Counted from the stretch's first letter, positions 26,569 to 36,538 are shown. The stretch is 64,000 nt of DNA from Mariniblastus sp. (GCA_022447605.1 JAKVBG010000004.1:124001-188000); one strand, 5' to 3'. Program-made: numbers and translations. The notes: generated by a model not told the origin, from the sequence alone.

Positions 26569-29500
26569 CTAGGAACCGGGACCCCGCTTGCCAGGCTGAC
26601 CTTGCAGTCGCTTCATATACTTGTTGTACAAATCAGTATGGTCATTGTCATCGATATCCACCGGTTTACCACCGATGAACATATGGATCACATTGGAAGT
26701 CGCCTGCAGGGGGCTGCGATCGGTGACAATAATGTCGGCCCGCTTACCCGCCTCGAGTGTCCCGACCTGCTGGTCGATGCCATAGATCTTGGCCGTGTTG
26801 CTCGTCAGCGCAGCCAGGGCTTCGTCCTCAGGCAAACCGTAACCAACCGCCAACCCGGCCGAGAGAGGCAGGTCCCGGGCCATCGTATTGCTGTCGCTGT
26901 AAAAACCGAACAGGACGCCCGCTTCGTGCAACCTGGCCGGCAATCGGTAGACCGTGTCATACGGATCGTATTCACTGGAAACACTCTTGGTGATCGGCCC
27001 GATCAGGATCGGGATGTTCGCCTCAGCCAATTGTTCGGCCACCTTCCACGACTCGGTACCCGAATCTCGCAGGACCGCCTTGATGTCCAGCTCCTGGGCA
27101 AACTCGATCGCATCCAGGATGTCGATGGCCGAGCGGACGCGGATCACCACCGGTTTCTCCTTACGTGCAAACGGTATGAGGGCCTCCAACTTGTTGTCGA
27201 AATCGGGTCCACGGACTTTTCGCCGGGCTGCCTCCGTTTTGATCCGGTCATACTCGCGCGTATCCTCAAACAGCTTCATCACCGTGTCGTACGGTGATAA
27301 TTCCGGTTTCGGCTTGTCCGCATCATCATCTTCCGATTCCCGCGGAGGTCCAAATCGCCGACGGGAACCCCGCTCTTCCCCCATCTCCTTGCTGGGCAGT
27401 GACATTTCCAATGCCAATTGGGGGACAAAGACGAGGTCATCAAAATTCCAACCATCATATTGCACGACGGCGCTCTGGCCTGAAATCAGGCCACCGGTCG
27501 GCATGGTGACCGAACAGGTCGCCCCGGTAAATCGCGTCAGCCCAATCAGGGGCGAATCCGGCTTGAGCGCTGCGGCCACCTGCAGATCCGGTTTGATCTG
27601 GCCCTGTTCGCCCGCATCACTGAGCCCCAGATCGCTATTGGCAACCGTCGACCCACCATCGATGAATCCGGGATAGACATTGAGGTTGGAACCATCCACG
27701 ACCGTGGCCCCCGCGGGAACAGCGAGTCCACCATCACCCACGGCGGCGATCTTCCCGTCCCGGATCAACAGTGTGCCTTTCTGAATCGGGGGTGCCGATC
27801 CTGGAAAAATGGCAGCGTTGGTAATGGCGTAAACGCCATCCGCATTGGCATCCGGCAAGCTGGCAGCCACACCCGACTTTTCTTCCAACGGGTACGGACC
27901 TCCGCGCTCACCCTCCCGTTCAAAGACGATCTCGCCATCGACAAGCGTCATGAAGGCCCGCGAGTACGTGTTGAGGGGGTGACCATTGAACAGGGCCAGG
28001 TCGGCCCGCTTGCCAACTTCAATCGAACCGACCACGTCATCCAGCTTCAGGGCGACGGCCGGGTTGAGGGTAATGGTCTGAATCGCATCCTGGTAATTCA
28101 TCCCTCCCCAGCGAACCATCTTGGCTGCATCGTGGTTCAACCGGCGAACCCGTTCACCACTGTCAGAGTTGAGGATCGGGGTGCCGCCCGCCGCTTCAAT
28201 CAAGGCGACGTTGTAGGGAACCGCATCGTACGCTTCGACCTTGTATCCCCAAAAATCGGCAAACGTCGAGAGGCTCGCTCCGTTTTTGCCAAACCTGGCG
28301 ATTTCCGGGGCAATCTTGTACGCCTCCAGCCCATGTTCCAGAGTCAAATGCTCAATGCCGAACTTGGAGAAGGTCTTGAGCAGCATCAGGATCTCACCGG
28401 AGTTGTAACAGTGACAGTGCACCAGAATCTCGTTGTCCAGAACTTTTTGCAGAGTCTCCAACCGCAGGTCACGGCGGGGTGGAATCGTGTTGGCCTGTTG
28501 CTCGGGTGACAGCTCGTTAAAACGCTTCCAGTCTGACCTGTACTGCCGCGCCGCTTCAAAGGCAGTTCGTAAAACAGACTCGACACCCATTCGCGTATTG
28601 GGAAAACGGGATTCATTCCGGATCACATTTTCACCCAGGGCAAACTTGATTCCCTCCGGGAAATCGGGGAACAACATCTCTTTGGGGTTCGCCTTGTATT
28701 TCATCTGGATGACGATTCGCTGACCGCCAATCGTGTTGGCGCTGCCGTGCAGCACATTGGCCGAAGTCACACCGCCGGCCGCCGCTCGAAAGACACTGAG
28801 ATCGTCACTGACCATGTTGTCTTCGCAGCGGACTTCGGGGGTGACCGATAAAGTTCCCTCGTTCCCGCCGGCAACCATATGGGAATGACAGTCAATGATC
28901 CCGGGCATTACCCAGGCTCCCTGGCCATCCACCACGGTGACTCCTGCGGGCGGCACCAAGTCGGGACCGATCGCCACAATCTTCCCGTCCTGTACGAGGA
29001 TCGAAGTGCCGGGGAGTGTGCCGTTGACGGCCGTGATCACGTTCGCCTTGTGGATAAACAGGTTGCCACCGGTGCGAGTTTTAGGAACCCGCATGGCATC
29101 CGTTTCGATCGGCCAGTCCATCAGCACGATCTCATCTTCCTCCGCTTCTTCGCCATCCGGTTCGGAATCCGGATCGGCATCCGGATCGTTCGCTTCATCC
29201 GCCTGAGCGGATTCCGGGTCGGTCGAAGGCTGCTCTTTCTCATCCTCCTCGGCCGAACCTGGCTTGCCCTCCGATTTGCCCTCCGATTTGCCCTCCGATT
29301 TGCCGGCAGGACGCCTTCCACCCGCTTCTCCGCGGCGACCACGCCGACCACCTCGCCCTGCTTCGCCCTCCTCCGGCTTCCTGTTTTCAAACAGGTTGCC
29401 ATTGACGACGGTATATTTCACCTCCGAATCTTCGGCGGAAAGATCATCCGACATGACGACCAGGTTGGCAATTTTTCCCGCTTCGATCGTGCCGAGCTGA

Positions 29501-30807
29501 TCCGACAGACCGAACAGCGAGGCGGGGCGAACGGTCAAGGCCGCCAACGCTTCATCGGGCGACAGCCCCTGTTCCATGGCCAAGCGAAGGTTCTCCACAA
29601 ATTCTTCCGGATCCTTGTTCCCTGCGGTGGAAAAAACAAAGCCGACGCCCGCATCGGCCAACATGGCAGCATTGCCAACCTGTTGTTCCCACTTGGCAGT
29701 CCGGTCTTCCAGGATGCCCCGGGAAACCGGCACCCGCGTGTCAACCTCTTCTTCATCATCCTGACCTCGCCGTCCAAAACCGAAACTCGATCGGCGACGG
29801 GGGGCAGGCTTGCCAAGCTCGGGTGCTTTGGGGAAATCGAGCCGCAGAATGACGGGTCGATCCATTGCCTTCAATTCATCGGTCAGCTCATAACCGTGTT
29901 GCACTCCGTCCAGGACCAGCGCCAAATCAAATTCATTGGCCAGGTTATTGGCTCGGTAGATTTCGTCGATCTTGGAAGCCGGTAAAATGATCGGCCGGCT
30001 GCCGGAGAGAAGTTGCCCGATCGAATCCATGGCCGGATCACGTGGGGGACGCGGGATTCCTTTCTTCACTCTCTGGTAGACAGCCCAGCTCGTCTGGTAA
30101 TGCTGCGCATCGAGCAACGTCTGCCGCAAGTGGGCGACCGACCCCATCAAGCTGCGCGGATAACCATCGCCGCTGGCCCGCCAGCCCCCGGCCAGCGCGA
30201 AGTCGCTCTGCAGGATCGCATCGCGAACCGCCGTGACATTCGGGTCATCCAGGGCCACCACGGTCGTCGTACCGTTCATCAACTCCCCGGAGGGCATCAC
30301 GTGCACGGTCGTAAAGCCGGCTTTTCGCCAGGCCTTCGCCTCGTCGTCGGGGATCTCGATGAACCGCGAGGAGGAGTAATCGGGGTAGATCCCCTTTCGG
30401 TTGACTTCCTGTGTGGAAGCTGCGATTTGCGTCGCCAGGTCAATATCACGGCGATCGGGACCCGAACCCGTTTCACGACCGTCCTCTTCAGCATCGGGTA
30501 GACCCCGGGTCGTCCCGGCATCGATGAAGCCGGCGTAGATCACCATTCCCTGGCAATCAATCACTTTGGCATCAAACGGAATCTCCAAGTCGGCGCCGAC
30601 CGCTTCAATCAGTCCGTTACGAACGACGACCGTCCCGTTTTCGATGACCTGCCCCGGCTGGGCCACAATCTTGGCGTTCTGAAAAGCGACCGCAATCGGG
30701 TCGTGGGCCAAGGCGGTTGGCAGAAACATGAGCCATCCCAAGCCGAGAGCCAACAGCGTAATCCAGGAACGTGTGACAAATGTCTTCCGGCAGAGTGAAC
30801 AGGTCAT
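26569..30807 (-). CDS. Three-module secreted amidohydrolase, only the middle module with a full metal site
   Basis: A 1412-residue exported protein made of three amidohydrolase-like (imidazolonepropionase-type) modules. After a signal peptide (about 1-35), module 1 (about 35-480) has AGFIDAGTTR where family members have PGxIDxHxH. A charged linker (about 490-560) contains three GKSE units and a long Glu/Asp run. Module 2 (about 575-985) has the intact PGIIDCHSH near 640, then HCHC, EHG and NSDSG ligand motifs, so it should bind metal and hydrolyse amide or ester bonds. Module 3 (about 1000-1410) has PGFIDGGST, again without the His pair. The outer modules may be structural or regulatory. I chose the ATG at 30807, which has AAAGGA upstream and starts the signal peptide. 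Substrate unknown. Confidence 0.9.
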   Translation of the reverse strand: MTCSLCRKTFVTRSWITLLALGLGWLMFLPTALAHDPIAVAFQNAKIVAQPGQVIENGTVVVRNGLIEAVGADLEIPFDAKVIDCQGMVIYAGFIDAGTTRGLPDAEEDGRETGSGPDRRDIDLATQIAASTQEVNRKGIYPDYSSSRFIEIPDDEAKAWRKAGFTTVHVMPSGELMNGTTTVVALDDPNVTAVRDAILQSDFALAGGWRASGDGYPRSLMGSVAHLRQTLLDAQHYQTSWAVYQRVKKGIPRPPRDPAMDSIGQLLSGSRPIILPASKIDEIYRANNLANEFDLALVLDGVQHGYELTDELKAMDRPVILRLDFPKAPELGKPAPRRRSSFGFGRRGQDDEEEVDTRVPVSRGILEDRTAKWEQQVGNAAMLADAGVGFVFSTAGNKDPEEFVENLRLAMEQGLSPDEALAALTVRPASLFGLSDQLGTIEAGKIANLVVMSDDLSAEDSEVKYTVVNGNLFENRKPEEGEAGRGGRRGRRGEAGGRRPAGKSEGKSEGKSEGKPGSAEEDEKEQPSTDPESAQADEANDPDADPDSEPDGEEAEEDEIVLMDWPIETDAMRVPKTRTGGNLFIHKANVITAVNGTLPGTSILVQDGKIVAIGPDLVPPAGVTVVDGQGAWVMPGIIDCHSHMVAGGNEGTLSVTPEVRCEDNMVSDDLSVFRAAAGGVTSANVLHGSANTIGGQRIVIQMKYKANPKEMLFPDFPEGIKFALGENVIRNESRFPNTRMGVESVLRTAFEAARQYRSDWKRFNELSPEQQANTIPPRRDLRLETLQKVLDNEILVHCHCYNSGEILMLLKTFSKFGIEHLTLEHGLEAYKIAPEIARFGKNGASLSTFADFWGYKVEAYDAVPYNVALIEAAGGTPILNSDSGERVRRLNHDAAKMVRWGGMNYQDAIQTITLNPAVALKLDDVVGSIEVGKRADLALFNGHPLNTYSRAFMTLVDGEIVFEREGERGGPYPLEEKSGVAASLPDANADGVYAITNAAIFPGSAPPIQKGTLLIRDGKIAAVGDGGLAVPAGATVVDGSNLNVYPGFIDGGSTVANSDLGLSDAGEQGQIKPDLQVAAALKPDSPLIGLTRFTGATCSVTMPTGGLISGQSAVVQYDGWNFDDLVFVPQLALEMSLPSKEMGEERGSRRRFGPPRESEDDDADKPKPELSPYDTVMKLFEDTREYDRIKTEAARRKVRGPDFDNKLEALIPFARKEKPVVIRVRSAIDILDAIEFAQELDIKAVLRDSGTESWKVAEQLAEANIPILIGPITKSVSSEYDPYDTVYRLPARLHEAGVLFGFYSDSNTMARDLPLSAGLAVGYGLPEDEALAALTSNTAKIYGIDQQVGTLEAGKRADIIVTDRSPLQATSNVIHMFIGGKPVDIDDNDHTDLYNKYMKRLQGQPGKRGPGS
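29264..29304 (-). repeat. 12-bp tandem repeat in the amidohydrolase linker
   Basis: Three exact consecutive copies of a 12-base unit (plus strand ttgccctccgat), followed by a partial fourth, encode repeated Gly-Lys-Ser-Glu in the inter-module linker. In-frame slippage would change the linker length by four residues at a time. Confidence 0.9.
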
Positions 30808-30991
30808 GGGTGTTCCTTTGCATTGCAACAAGGGGTCAACAGGAATGCCATTCGAACCTGTAGTTTCCTTCATTCATCAGCCGGAATCAATGGTCACAAC
30901 GAACGGTTTTCCGAAAGGCCCCGAAACAGGGCATCGACCTGGTTCCTCCAGGATCGCACCGACTCGACAAACTCGCACCACCAAGCGTTGT

Positions 30992-31333
30992 TCAATCCTC
31001 GGTCTTGTCCGCGTGCAAAGCCAGCCAAACAGTCTTTTCGCCACGCGATGTTTGACGGACACGGTGACGGCAACGGGCCGGTATCAAGACGTAGTCAAAT
31101 GGCTTCAGCTCAATTTCCCGAGCATCATTGGCCATCACGAGCGTGGCTGACCCTGCCAGCAAGACGACCCACTCATCCCATGGTTGGTCGTACCAGAAAT
31201 CGGCCGGCGATTGATGACCGTCCGAAATGATCCTTTCCAGTCGAAACGAGCCTCCTTCCAACAATGGCTGGAAAAGTTCATCGGGAACCTCTTCGGGAAT
31301 GTCGTGCAACAGGTTGTTGATCAATCGCATCAT
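30992..31333 (-). CDS. Small cupin-domain protein
   Basis: A 113-residue single-domain cupin. The family's two-strand pattern is visible around PADFWYDQPWDEWVVLLAGSATLVM (first motif region) and FDYVLIPARCRHRVRQTS (second motif region, with a likely metal-ligand His). Some expected His ligands in the first motif are replaced (DEWVVL), so metal binding may be weakened or different. Cytoplasmic; no signal peptide. The start is set at the ATG pair at 31333/31330; the frame opens upstream with a TTG near the end of the Lon-like gene, but that part is not cupin-like. It follows the Lon-like gene by 90 bases. Function unknown. Confidence 0.75.
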   Translation of the reverse strand: MMRLINNLLHDIPEEVPDELFQPLLEGGSFRLERIISDGHQSPADFWYDQPWDEWVVLLAGSATLVMANDAREIELKPFDYVLIPARCRHRVRQTSRGEKTVWLALHADKTED

Positions 31334-31422
31334 GCTGGCTCGTTTCTGTCTTCCGATTCTCACCAGATCGTACCGAACGAACCGGTCACCGCTTTGATTT
31401 CGATCATCCCCGGTTATCGATG

Positions 31423-33873
31423 TCAACTGCCGGGCAGATTCCCGGGTGAGTCGGCGTCCGACTCCAACGACTGCTCCCGCTCGACCGAGGTCAACTGGTC
31501 CGGACTGGCCAAGGTTTGCAACCAGTACTCGGTGGCGCGGTTCATCGCCTGATGCAAAAGGGTACCTTCGGGATAAGCATCGTCCTGCAGGGTACCTGCT
31601 GCGACACCCGTCATCAGTTCCAATGCGTCGTAAATGTTGTCAACCGCGTAGACATGGAACTGACCACTTGCAATCGAGTCGGTCACATCTTCCCGCAGTT
31701 GCAGATCTCCCGCATTGGATTTCGGGATGACCACACCCTGCTCACCGTTCAGGCCAAAATAATTGCAGGCGTCAAAAAACCCTTCGATTTTTTCATTGAC
31801 GCCACCAATCGCCTCCAGGTGCCCCTGTTGGTCGATCGCACCCGTCATCGCCATGCTTTGCCAAATCGGTAACCCGGTCAATGCGCTCAACAGGCAGACA
31901 ATCTCGGCACCGGAGGCCGAGTCACCATCAATCCCGCCGTAACTCTGTTCAAACGCCAGACTGGCGCTGAAAGCCAGTGGATGCTCGATCGGCAATAACC
32001 GCCGGAGCAGGCCACCCAGGATGTGAAATCCCTTGGTATGAATGGAACCGGACATCTGCGCCCGGCCCTCGATGTTGATCAAGCCGGCCCGCCCCGGCCC
32101 GATCGAGGCAGTAATCCTGGCCGGGAACCCGTAAGTCAAGGGACCAGATCGCATCACGGCCAACCCGTTGACCTGGCCAACCTGCTGCCCAGCCGTCTGG
32201 ACCATGATCGTCTCCGACTCGACCATCTCCTGGAACTTGCGGGAGGGCATGCTGGCCCTCTGCTTGGTGCGGGAAATCGCCTCGATCACCTGGTTCCGCT
32301 GCACAGTTTGATCGCCGGCCAGGTAAGCCGCCTCGCGGGCAATATCCGCAATCCTGCCAAACTTGGCGGTCAGCTTTCCTTTCCGGGCAGCGACCCGCGC
32401 CCCGTGTTCGACCAACGCCGCAATCGCCGTCCTGTGGAAATGGGGCAGGCCCTCGTGCAGGCTCAAATAGGCAACAACCGAAGCATACTGGTTAGCCGAT
32501 GTGCGATCGCGCACCAGTTCACTGTCAAAATCTGCCAGGACTTTGAACAATTCCCGGAAATCCGGATCGGCCTGGTCCAAGGCGAAGTAAGTTGCCGGAT
32601 CGCCGATCAGGATGACCCTGATCTGGATCGGAATCGGTTCGGGCTGTACCACCACGTGTGGTTTCATCCAGCCCATTTCCGGCGGCACGATCTCGAGCTG
32701 CCCATTGCGAAGGGTCTTCATCAGCGCCCGCCAGGCGCCCGGTTCGTTGAGCAGATCAGCGACCTCGAGAACCAGGTACCCCTGGTCCGCCCTGAGCAGC
32801 GCCCCCCCACTGATCCCGCGGTAATCGGAAACAGCAGCCCCCCCTGGCCCCCATTTCGGCTCCACTGTGCCGAGCAGGTTCAATAAGCTGGGGGAACGTT
32901 CCACGACGACCGGACGATGATCGCGATCGTCCTGGGTCAACACGATGTTGACACCGTACAATTCGGACAGGTCCAGGTCTTCCCCCGAATCCTGGGGCTG
33001 CAAACGAAACTCGATCGCATCGGCAATGATCTCGTCAAGCAAGGTGTTGACTGCAGCGTACGGGTATTCCGATCGGATTGGGTCGATCAGTTCATTCAAC
33101 AGGCCCGTGGCCGCCATCTCGGTCCATTGCCGGATCGCCTGCCCTCCCTCGCGGATCTTCTCCGCCACCGCCTGCCGTGTTTCCAGCATCTGCTGATTGA
33201 ACTTGGGCAAAGCTTCTTCAAACGTGGCCAACTGCTCAGCCGGGACTTTCCCCTGGGCCACCAACGCCTGCAGTTGCTGGGGAGGGACCGGCTGACCCTC
33301 GACCACCGGGAAAATGGAAGTCTGGGGGACCGGTCCATTCTGCATGGAAACCAGGGCCATGCCACTGGCAGCCAACGCCTCTTCCAGCGGCCCTGAGAGG
33401 GAATCCACTTCCGACTGGACGGCCTGCTGCATGACAACTCGCTCTGATCTCAACGGCTCGCTGTTCAGTGCCTGGGCCAAACCCCCGGATATAAACTCAG
33501 CGACTTCCCCCAGCTGGCGCCGAAAACGGCGGGCCGTCCCCACCGGTAAACGGAGCAGCCTCGGTTGTTGGGGCCGACTGAAATTGTGGACGTAGCAGTA
33601 ATCCTGTTTCTGATCCGTGGTCAACGCGAGGCGGTCCAGTCGCTGGGCCACCATCCGCATCCGGCCCGTCCCACTCTCACCACGGACATAAATATTCTGC
33701 CCCGGGGCCCGGCATTGAACACCAAACTCGATTGCCTGACGTGCCGTTTCCTGTCCCAACACTTCAATCGCCGGGTCCACCTGCTGAGTGGTTTCAAATT
33801 CAAAGGTCTCCGGGGCACATCGCCAGTGAACCTGATCAACCGTCAATCGCCCAGGATGTTTCGGATTGGACAT
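31423..33873 (-). CDS. Lon-type ATP-dependent protease (LonB/AAA_32 group)
   Basis: An 816-residue cytoplasmic protease of the AAA_32-Lon_C group. The N-terminal half contains the degenerate P-loop usual for this group (RGESGTGRM, near 65-72, Arg instead of the Walker Lys), a long helical insert, and VLEVADLLNEPGAWRAL, a Walker-B-like region. The C-terminal proteolytic domain has the Ser-Lys dyad: Ser in GDSASGA near 651 and Lys in GGVNEKIEGF near 696, a spacing that matches Lon. It should degrade misfolded or regulatory proteins. The ATG at 33873 has only a weak ribosome-binding site. The DNA-binding or substrate-recognition role of the long insert is unknown. Confidence 0.92.
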   Translation of the reverse strand: MSNPKHPGRLTVDQVHWRCAPETFEFETTQQVDPAIEVLGQETARQAIEFGVQCRAPGQNIYVRGESGTGRMRMVAQRLDRLALTTDQKQDYCYVHNFSRPQQPRLLRLPVGTARRFRRQLGEVAEFISGGLAQALNSEPLRSERVVMQQAVQSEVDSLSGPLEEALAASGMALVSMQNGPVPQTSIFPVVEGQPVPPQQLQALVAQGKVPAEQLATFEEALPKFNQQMLETRQAVAEKIREGGQAIRQWTEMAATGLLNELIDPIRSEYPYAAVNTLLDEIIADAIEFRLQPQDSGEDLDLSELYGVNIVLTQDDRDHRPVVVERSPSLLNLLGTVEPKWGPGGAAVSDYRGISGGALLRADQGYLVLEVADLLNEPGAWRALMKTLRNGQLEIVPPEMGWMKPHVVVQPEPIPIQIRVILIGDPATYFALDQADPDFRELFKVLADFDSELVRDRTSANQYASVVAYLSLHEGLPHFHRTAIAALVEHGARVAARKGKLTAKFGRIADIAREAAYLAGDQTVQRNQVIEAISRTKQRASMPSRKFQEMVESETIMVQTAGQQVGQVNGLAVMRSGPLTYGFPARITASIGPGRAGLINIEGRAQMSGSIHTKGFHILGGLLRRLLPIEHPLAFSASLAFEQSYGGIDGDSASGAEIVCLLSALTGLPIWQSMAMTGAIDQQGHLEAIGGVNEKIEGFFDACNYFGLNGEQGVVIPKSNAGDLQLREDVTDSIASGQFHVYAVDNIYDALELMTGVAAGTLQDDAYPEGTLLHQAMNRATEYWLQTLASPDQLTSVEREQSLESDADSPGNLPGS

Positions 33874-34006
33874 TCGCGCTCACAGAAAAAGAAGGCTAAG
33901 GGGTCCCCCTTTTGTAGCGGTTTGCCTCGAGTTTTCAATAAGCACCTGCCGTCGAACCGGGTGAAAAAAAGATCGAACCAGCCAGCCAAGCGCGACAGTA
34001 CCTCGG

Positions 34007-35239
34007 CTACTCGGTCAGGATGGTTGGCAAGTTGTTGGCGATCTCTTCAAAAATAGCCACCAACTCCTCTCCTTCGTCAGCGTGGTAGTGAGTCCCCCCG
34101 CCGATGGCCGCCACCTCAGCCATTGCCGCCTGGTCGGCTCCCGCGGTAAAGGTAACGGTGTGGATGGTGACGTTGTTTTCAGCAATGATCTGGGCCGCCA
34201 CACTTGCAGGATTCGGATTCTGGTTGTTTTCGCCATCGGTCAGGATCACGATCGTTTTGGCGGCAAAGGGACGCGCCCCCAGGCCATCGATAATGGCGGG
34301 CAAACCGGTTTCCATGCCGAGCCCGATCGCAGTCCAACCGCTCGGGTACTCGTCGGCCACAATCTCCCGGACCGGGTCGTAGTCGCTGTCCAAATCGGTC
34401 CGCAGGCTGGCCGCCGTGGCAAACGTTGTGAGCGAGACGTGTTCTTCCTGATCCGTATCATCCAGCACATTCAGGAAAGCATCGACACCGAGTTCCAGGT
34501 ACGCCCAGCGACTATGCCGTGCGGCCGAACTGCTATGGTACCTGCGATCATAGGCGTACTCGTGCATATCACCGCTCAACTGGTAAACCGTGTTGTAGGA
34601 AAACGCGTTGTAGTTAAAAACATCCCGCATTTCCCAGTAGCTGATTCGACCTTGAAAATAGAGATCGTAGATCGCCTGATAAAGCGCATCGGTATCCTTG
34701 TACCACTGCATTGACCCGGAACGGTCCAATACCAGAGCAATGTCCCTGTCCAGCTGGGTGGCAATCGATCGACGGCTGACCACAAAGTCACGGACACCGG
34801 GAATCGACTGGAAGGCGAGGGGCATCTCGACGACACCGATCACCGCCAGGCTGGTAGCAATCTCCGAACCGTTGTCGACGGCTTCCTTGCTGACCTGCGT
34901 GAACTCGTACTTCCCCATCCCGTTCTCGCCCCGAATCGATATTCCGAACTTCATGTGATCTTCGTTCATCGGGACATCCAACGGCTGACCTCCAACCTGA
35001 TTCAGGGCGGCAATCCGCTGCGCATGCAGGTAACCCGCATCGGTGGTTTGATGAATGCTCATGGCACGTCCACCTGCATGCGCTGCAGCGTCGGTTGCCA
35101 CTTTCAACTCGGTGCTACGGAGTTGCATGTAGGCCACGTTGATGGCAAAACCGGAAAGCAGAAACAGGACCGGCAGGAGACAGGCGAACAGGGGCGCCAC
35201 CGCGCCTTTCCTGATTAATAAAACCCGGTTCATTTTCAT
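34007..35239 (-). CDS. TadG-like pilus-assembly protein with VWA domain
   Basis: A 410-residue membrane-anchored protein. The N-terminus (MKMNRVLLIRKGAVAPLFACLLPVLFLLSGFAINVAYMQL) is the basic segment plus transmembrane helix of TadE/TadG proteins. After about 130 residues comes a von Willebrand A domain with an intact metal-ion-dependent adhesion site (LVLDRSGSMQ near 173, with later Thr and Asp positions, e.g. ILTDGENNQNP). TadG proteins are minor, pilin-like parts of tight-adherence (Tad/Flp) systems, and VWA forms are common in planctomycetes. GAGGAA precedes the ATG. It is the last gene of the TadE-TadE-TadG triad. An adhesive or secretion role is inference. Confidence 0.88.
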   Translation of the reverse strand: MKMNRVLLIRKGAVAPLFACLLPVLFLLSGFAINVAYMQLRSTELKVATDAAAHAGGRAMSIHQTTDAGYLHAQRIAALNQVGGQPLDVPMNEDHMKFGISIRGENGMGKYEFTQVSKEAVDNGSEIATSLAVIGVVEMPLAFQSIPGVRDFVVSRRSIATQLDRDIALVLDRSGSMQWYKDTDALYQAIYDLYFQGRISYWEMRDVFNYNAFSYNTVYQLSGDMHEYAYDRRYHSSSAARHSRWAYLELGVDAFLNVLDDTDQEEHVSLTTFATAASLRTDLDSDYDPVREIVADEYPSGWTAIGLGMETGLPAIIDGLGARPFAAKTIVILTDGENNQNPNPASVAAQIIAENNVTIHTVTFTAGADQAAMAEVAAIGGGTHYHADEGEELVAIFEEIANNLPTILTE

Positions 35240-35278
35240 TTCCTCATGGAGTCAATTTTATTTTCTCGGTCACACGGT

Positions 35279-35716
35279 CTAGTTCGAGTTGTAGTATCCC
35301 GCGTAGCGTTCCGTATTGAGTGTGACTTCTGCACGGATCTCTTTTCCCTCGTAAATACTGCCAAAGAAAAACGAATTCTCCGCAACAGGTATCACGATTT
35401 CGATCGTGACAGTCCTGGTCAGCGGCTCAATTTCCTCACCACCATTGATCGTGATCGTAGCGTTCCTCGTCCCCAGACGGGCAAGCACCTGATTGGCCAT
35501 CATGATCGCATCTTCATTGTCAGCACCTTCGACAATGACAAAGCGGGCTGTGTCGTAAGCGGCATTGTTGGCCAGGTTCCTCATCATGCTCAGCCGGGCA
35601 AATTCAGCGCAACAGAGGATGACGATAAACAGGGCGGGCCCCACCAGGGCAAACTCGACCGCCGTGGCACCCCGCCGCTGAAAACAGGATCGTGTTTTTC
35701 GGTTTCGAGATTTCAT
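35279..35716 (-). CDS. TadE-family pseudopilin-like protein
   Basis: A 145-residue protein with the TadE signature: RRGATAVEFALVGPALFIVILCCAEF, i.e. a basic segment, Gly-Ala-x-x-Val-Glu-Phe-Ala and a transmembrane helix (about 15-40). Its Glu in the fifth position of the prepilin-like motif suggests processing by a prepilin peptidase. The rest is extracytoplasmic. The start at 35716 has GAGG seven bases upstream; the open frame extends much further upstream but overlaps the preceding TadE gene in another frame. It sits between another TadE gene (16 bases upstream) and the TadG-VWA gene. Confidence 0.88.
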   Translation of the reverse strand: MKSRNRKTRSCFQRRGATAVEFALVGPALFIVILCCAEFARLSMMRNLANNAAYDTARFVIVEGADNEDAIMMANQVLARLGTRNATITINGGEEIEPLTRTVTIEIVIPVAENSFFFGSIYEGKEIRAEVTLNTERYAGYYNSN

Positions 35717-35732
35717 GACCAATCCTCGCCTA

Positions 35733-36212
35733 TCACTCATCAAATTCACGGGCCATAACGACCTTGGCCGCGATCTCACGGCCCGATCCCAGCAACCCCC
35801 AGGCGTAAAACGTATTGTCTTTGGCCGGCACCGCGACCTGCACCTCGATTTCATCGAGCGCATTGAGTGTCGTGAAGTCCTCTGGAACAATCGTGATTTC
35901 TGCATCCACAACGCCCCGAGCATCCAGGATGTTCTGCACGGCCGCTTCGACGCCCTGGCGGTTGCCATGGCGGCGCACCCCGGTCCGCGCTCCTTCGAAA
36001 GCGGCAATCGTCAACGTCTGCTTCAGGTACATGTCTGAACAGACACTGAGGGTTCCAAACATCAGCAGGATCACCAGGGGAACACAGAACGCGCACTCGA
36101 CCGCAGCCGCCCCACGCGAAAAGCCGGGAAACGGAGCGCACCTTCGACGGCCCCCGCTGGGAAAAGTACCCCGACTGGGGCGAATACGTCGAGTTGACAG
36201 TATCTGGGTCAT
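35733..36212 (-). CDS. TadE-family pseudopilin-like protein
   Basis: A 159-residue TadE-like protein. A basic N-terminus of about 33 residues precedes SRGAAAVECAFCVPLVILLMFGTLSV, the TadE motif with Glu and a transmembrane helix. Cys residues replace the usual Phe positions in the motif (VECAFC), unlike its neighbour. The remaining ~100 residues are extracytoplasmic. First gene of the TadE-TadE-TadG triad, all close together on the minus strand, so a common transcript is likely. Confidence 0.87.
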   Translation of the reverse strand: MTQILSTRRIRPSRGTFPSGGRRRCAPFPGFSRGAAAVECAFCVPLVILLMFGTLSVCSDMYLKQTLTIAAFEGARTGVRRHGNRQGVEAAVQNILDARGVVDAEITIVPEDFTTLNALDEIEVQVAVPAKDNTFYAWGLLGSGREIAAKVVMAREFDE

Positions 36213-36538
36213 GGATTGCCGAGCGTTAAACGCAGATCATGGGAAGCCGTAAGAAACAGTGGATCGCCAATGAAAACCTAGTTCGATTTCCCGATCGAGG
36301 TCGGGGTTTTCTGGAAACTCGAAACGCGCTACCACGGTCGGGCCGACCGACGAAGCCCGATTTCCACGTTCAATCCCTACAACCGGGCCGCCTTCCACAT
36401 CTCAATTCGGGCCGGCAGAATCAAGCGGAAACCGGCCAACTGGGGAAGGAAACAGACCGTTTCTCGACCGCGACTTCATCCTCGACCATCGGGAACTGCC
36501 GGTGATCAATCGGCGCGTTCTCAAAACCGTGGTGGTGT
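36213..36538. other. Intergenic region, TadE triad / surE
   Basis: About 325 bases. One plus-strand frame reads through to a stop at about 36558 and ends in a protein-like FILDHRELPVINRR stretch, but it has no start codon, no recognisable domain and overlaps the surE 3' end. I call no gene. The TadE promoter should lie here. Confidence 0.4.

Noticed and set aside
31334..31426. Upstream TTG start for the cupin gene
   Set aside because: It would add 31 residues that overlap the Lon gene end and lack cupin character; the internal ATG pair is preferred.
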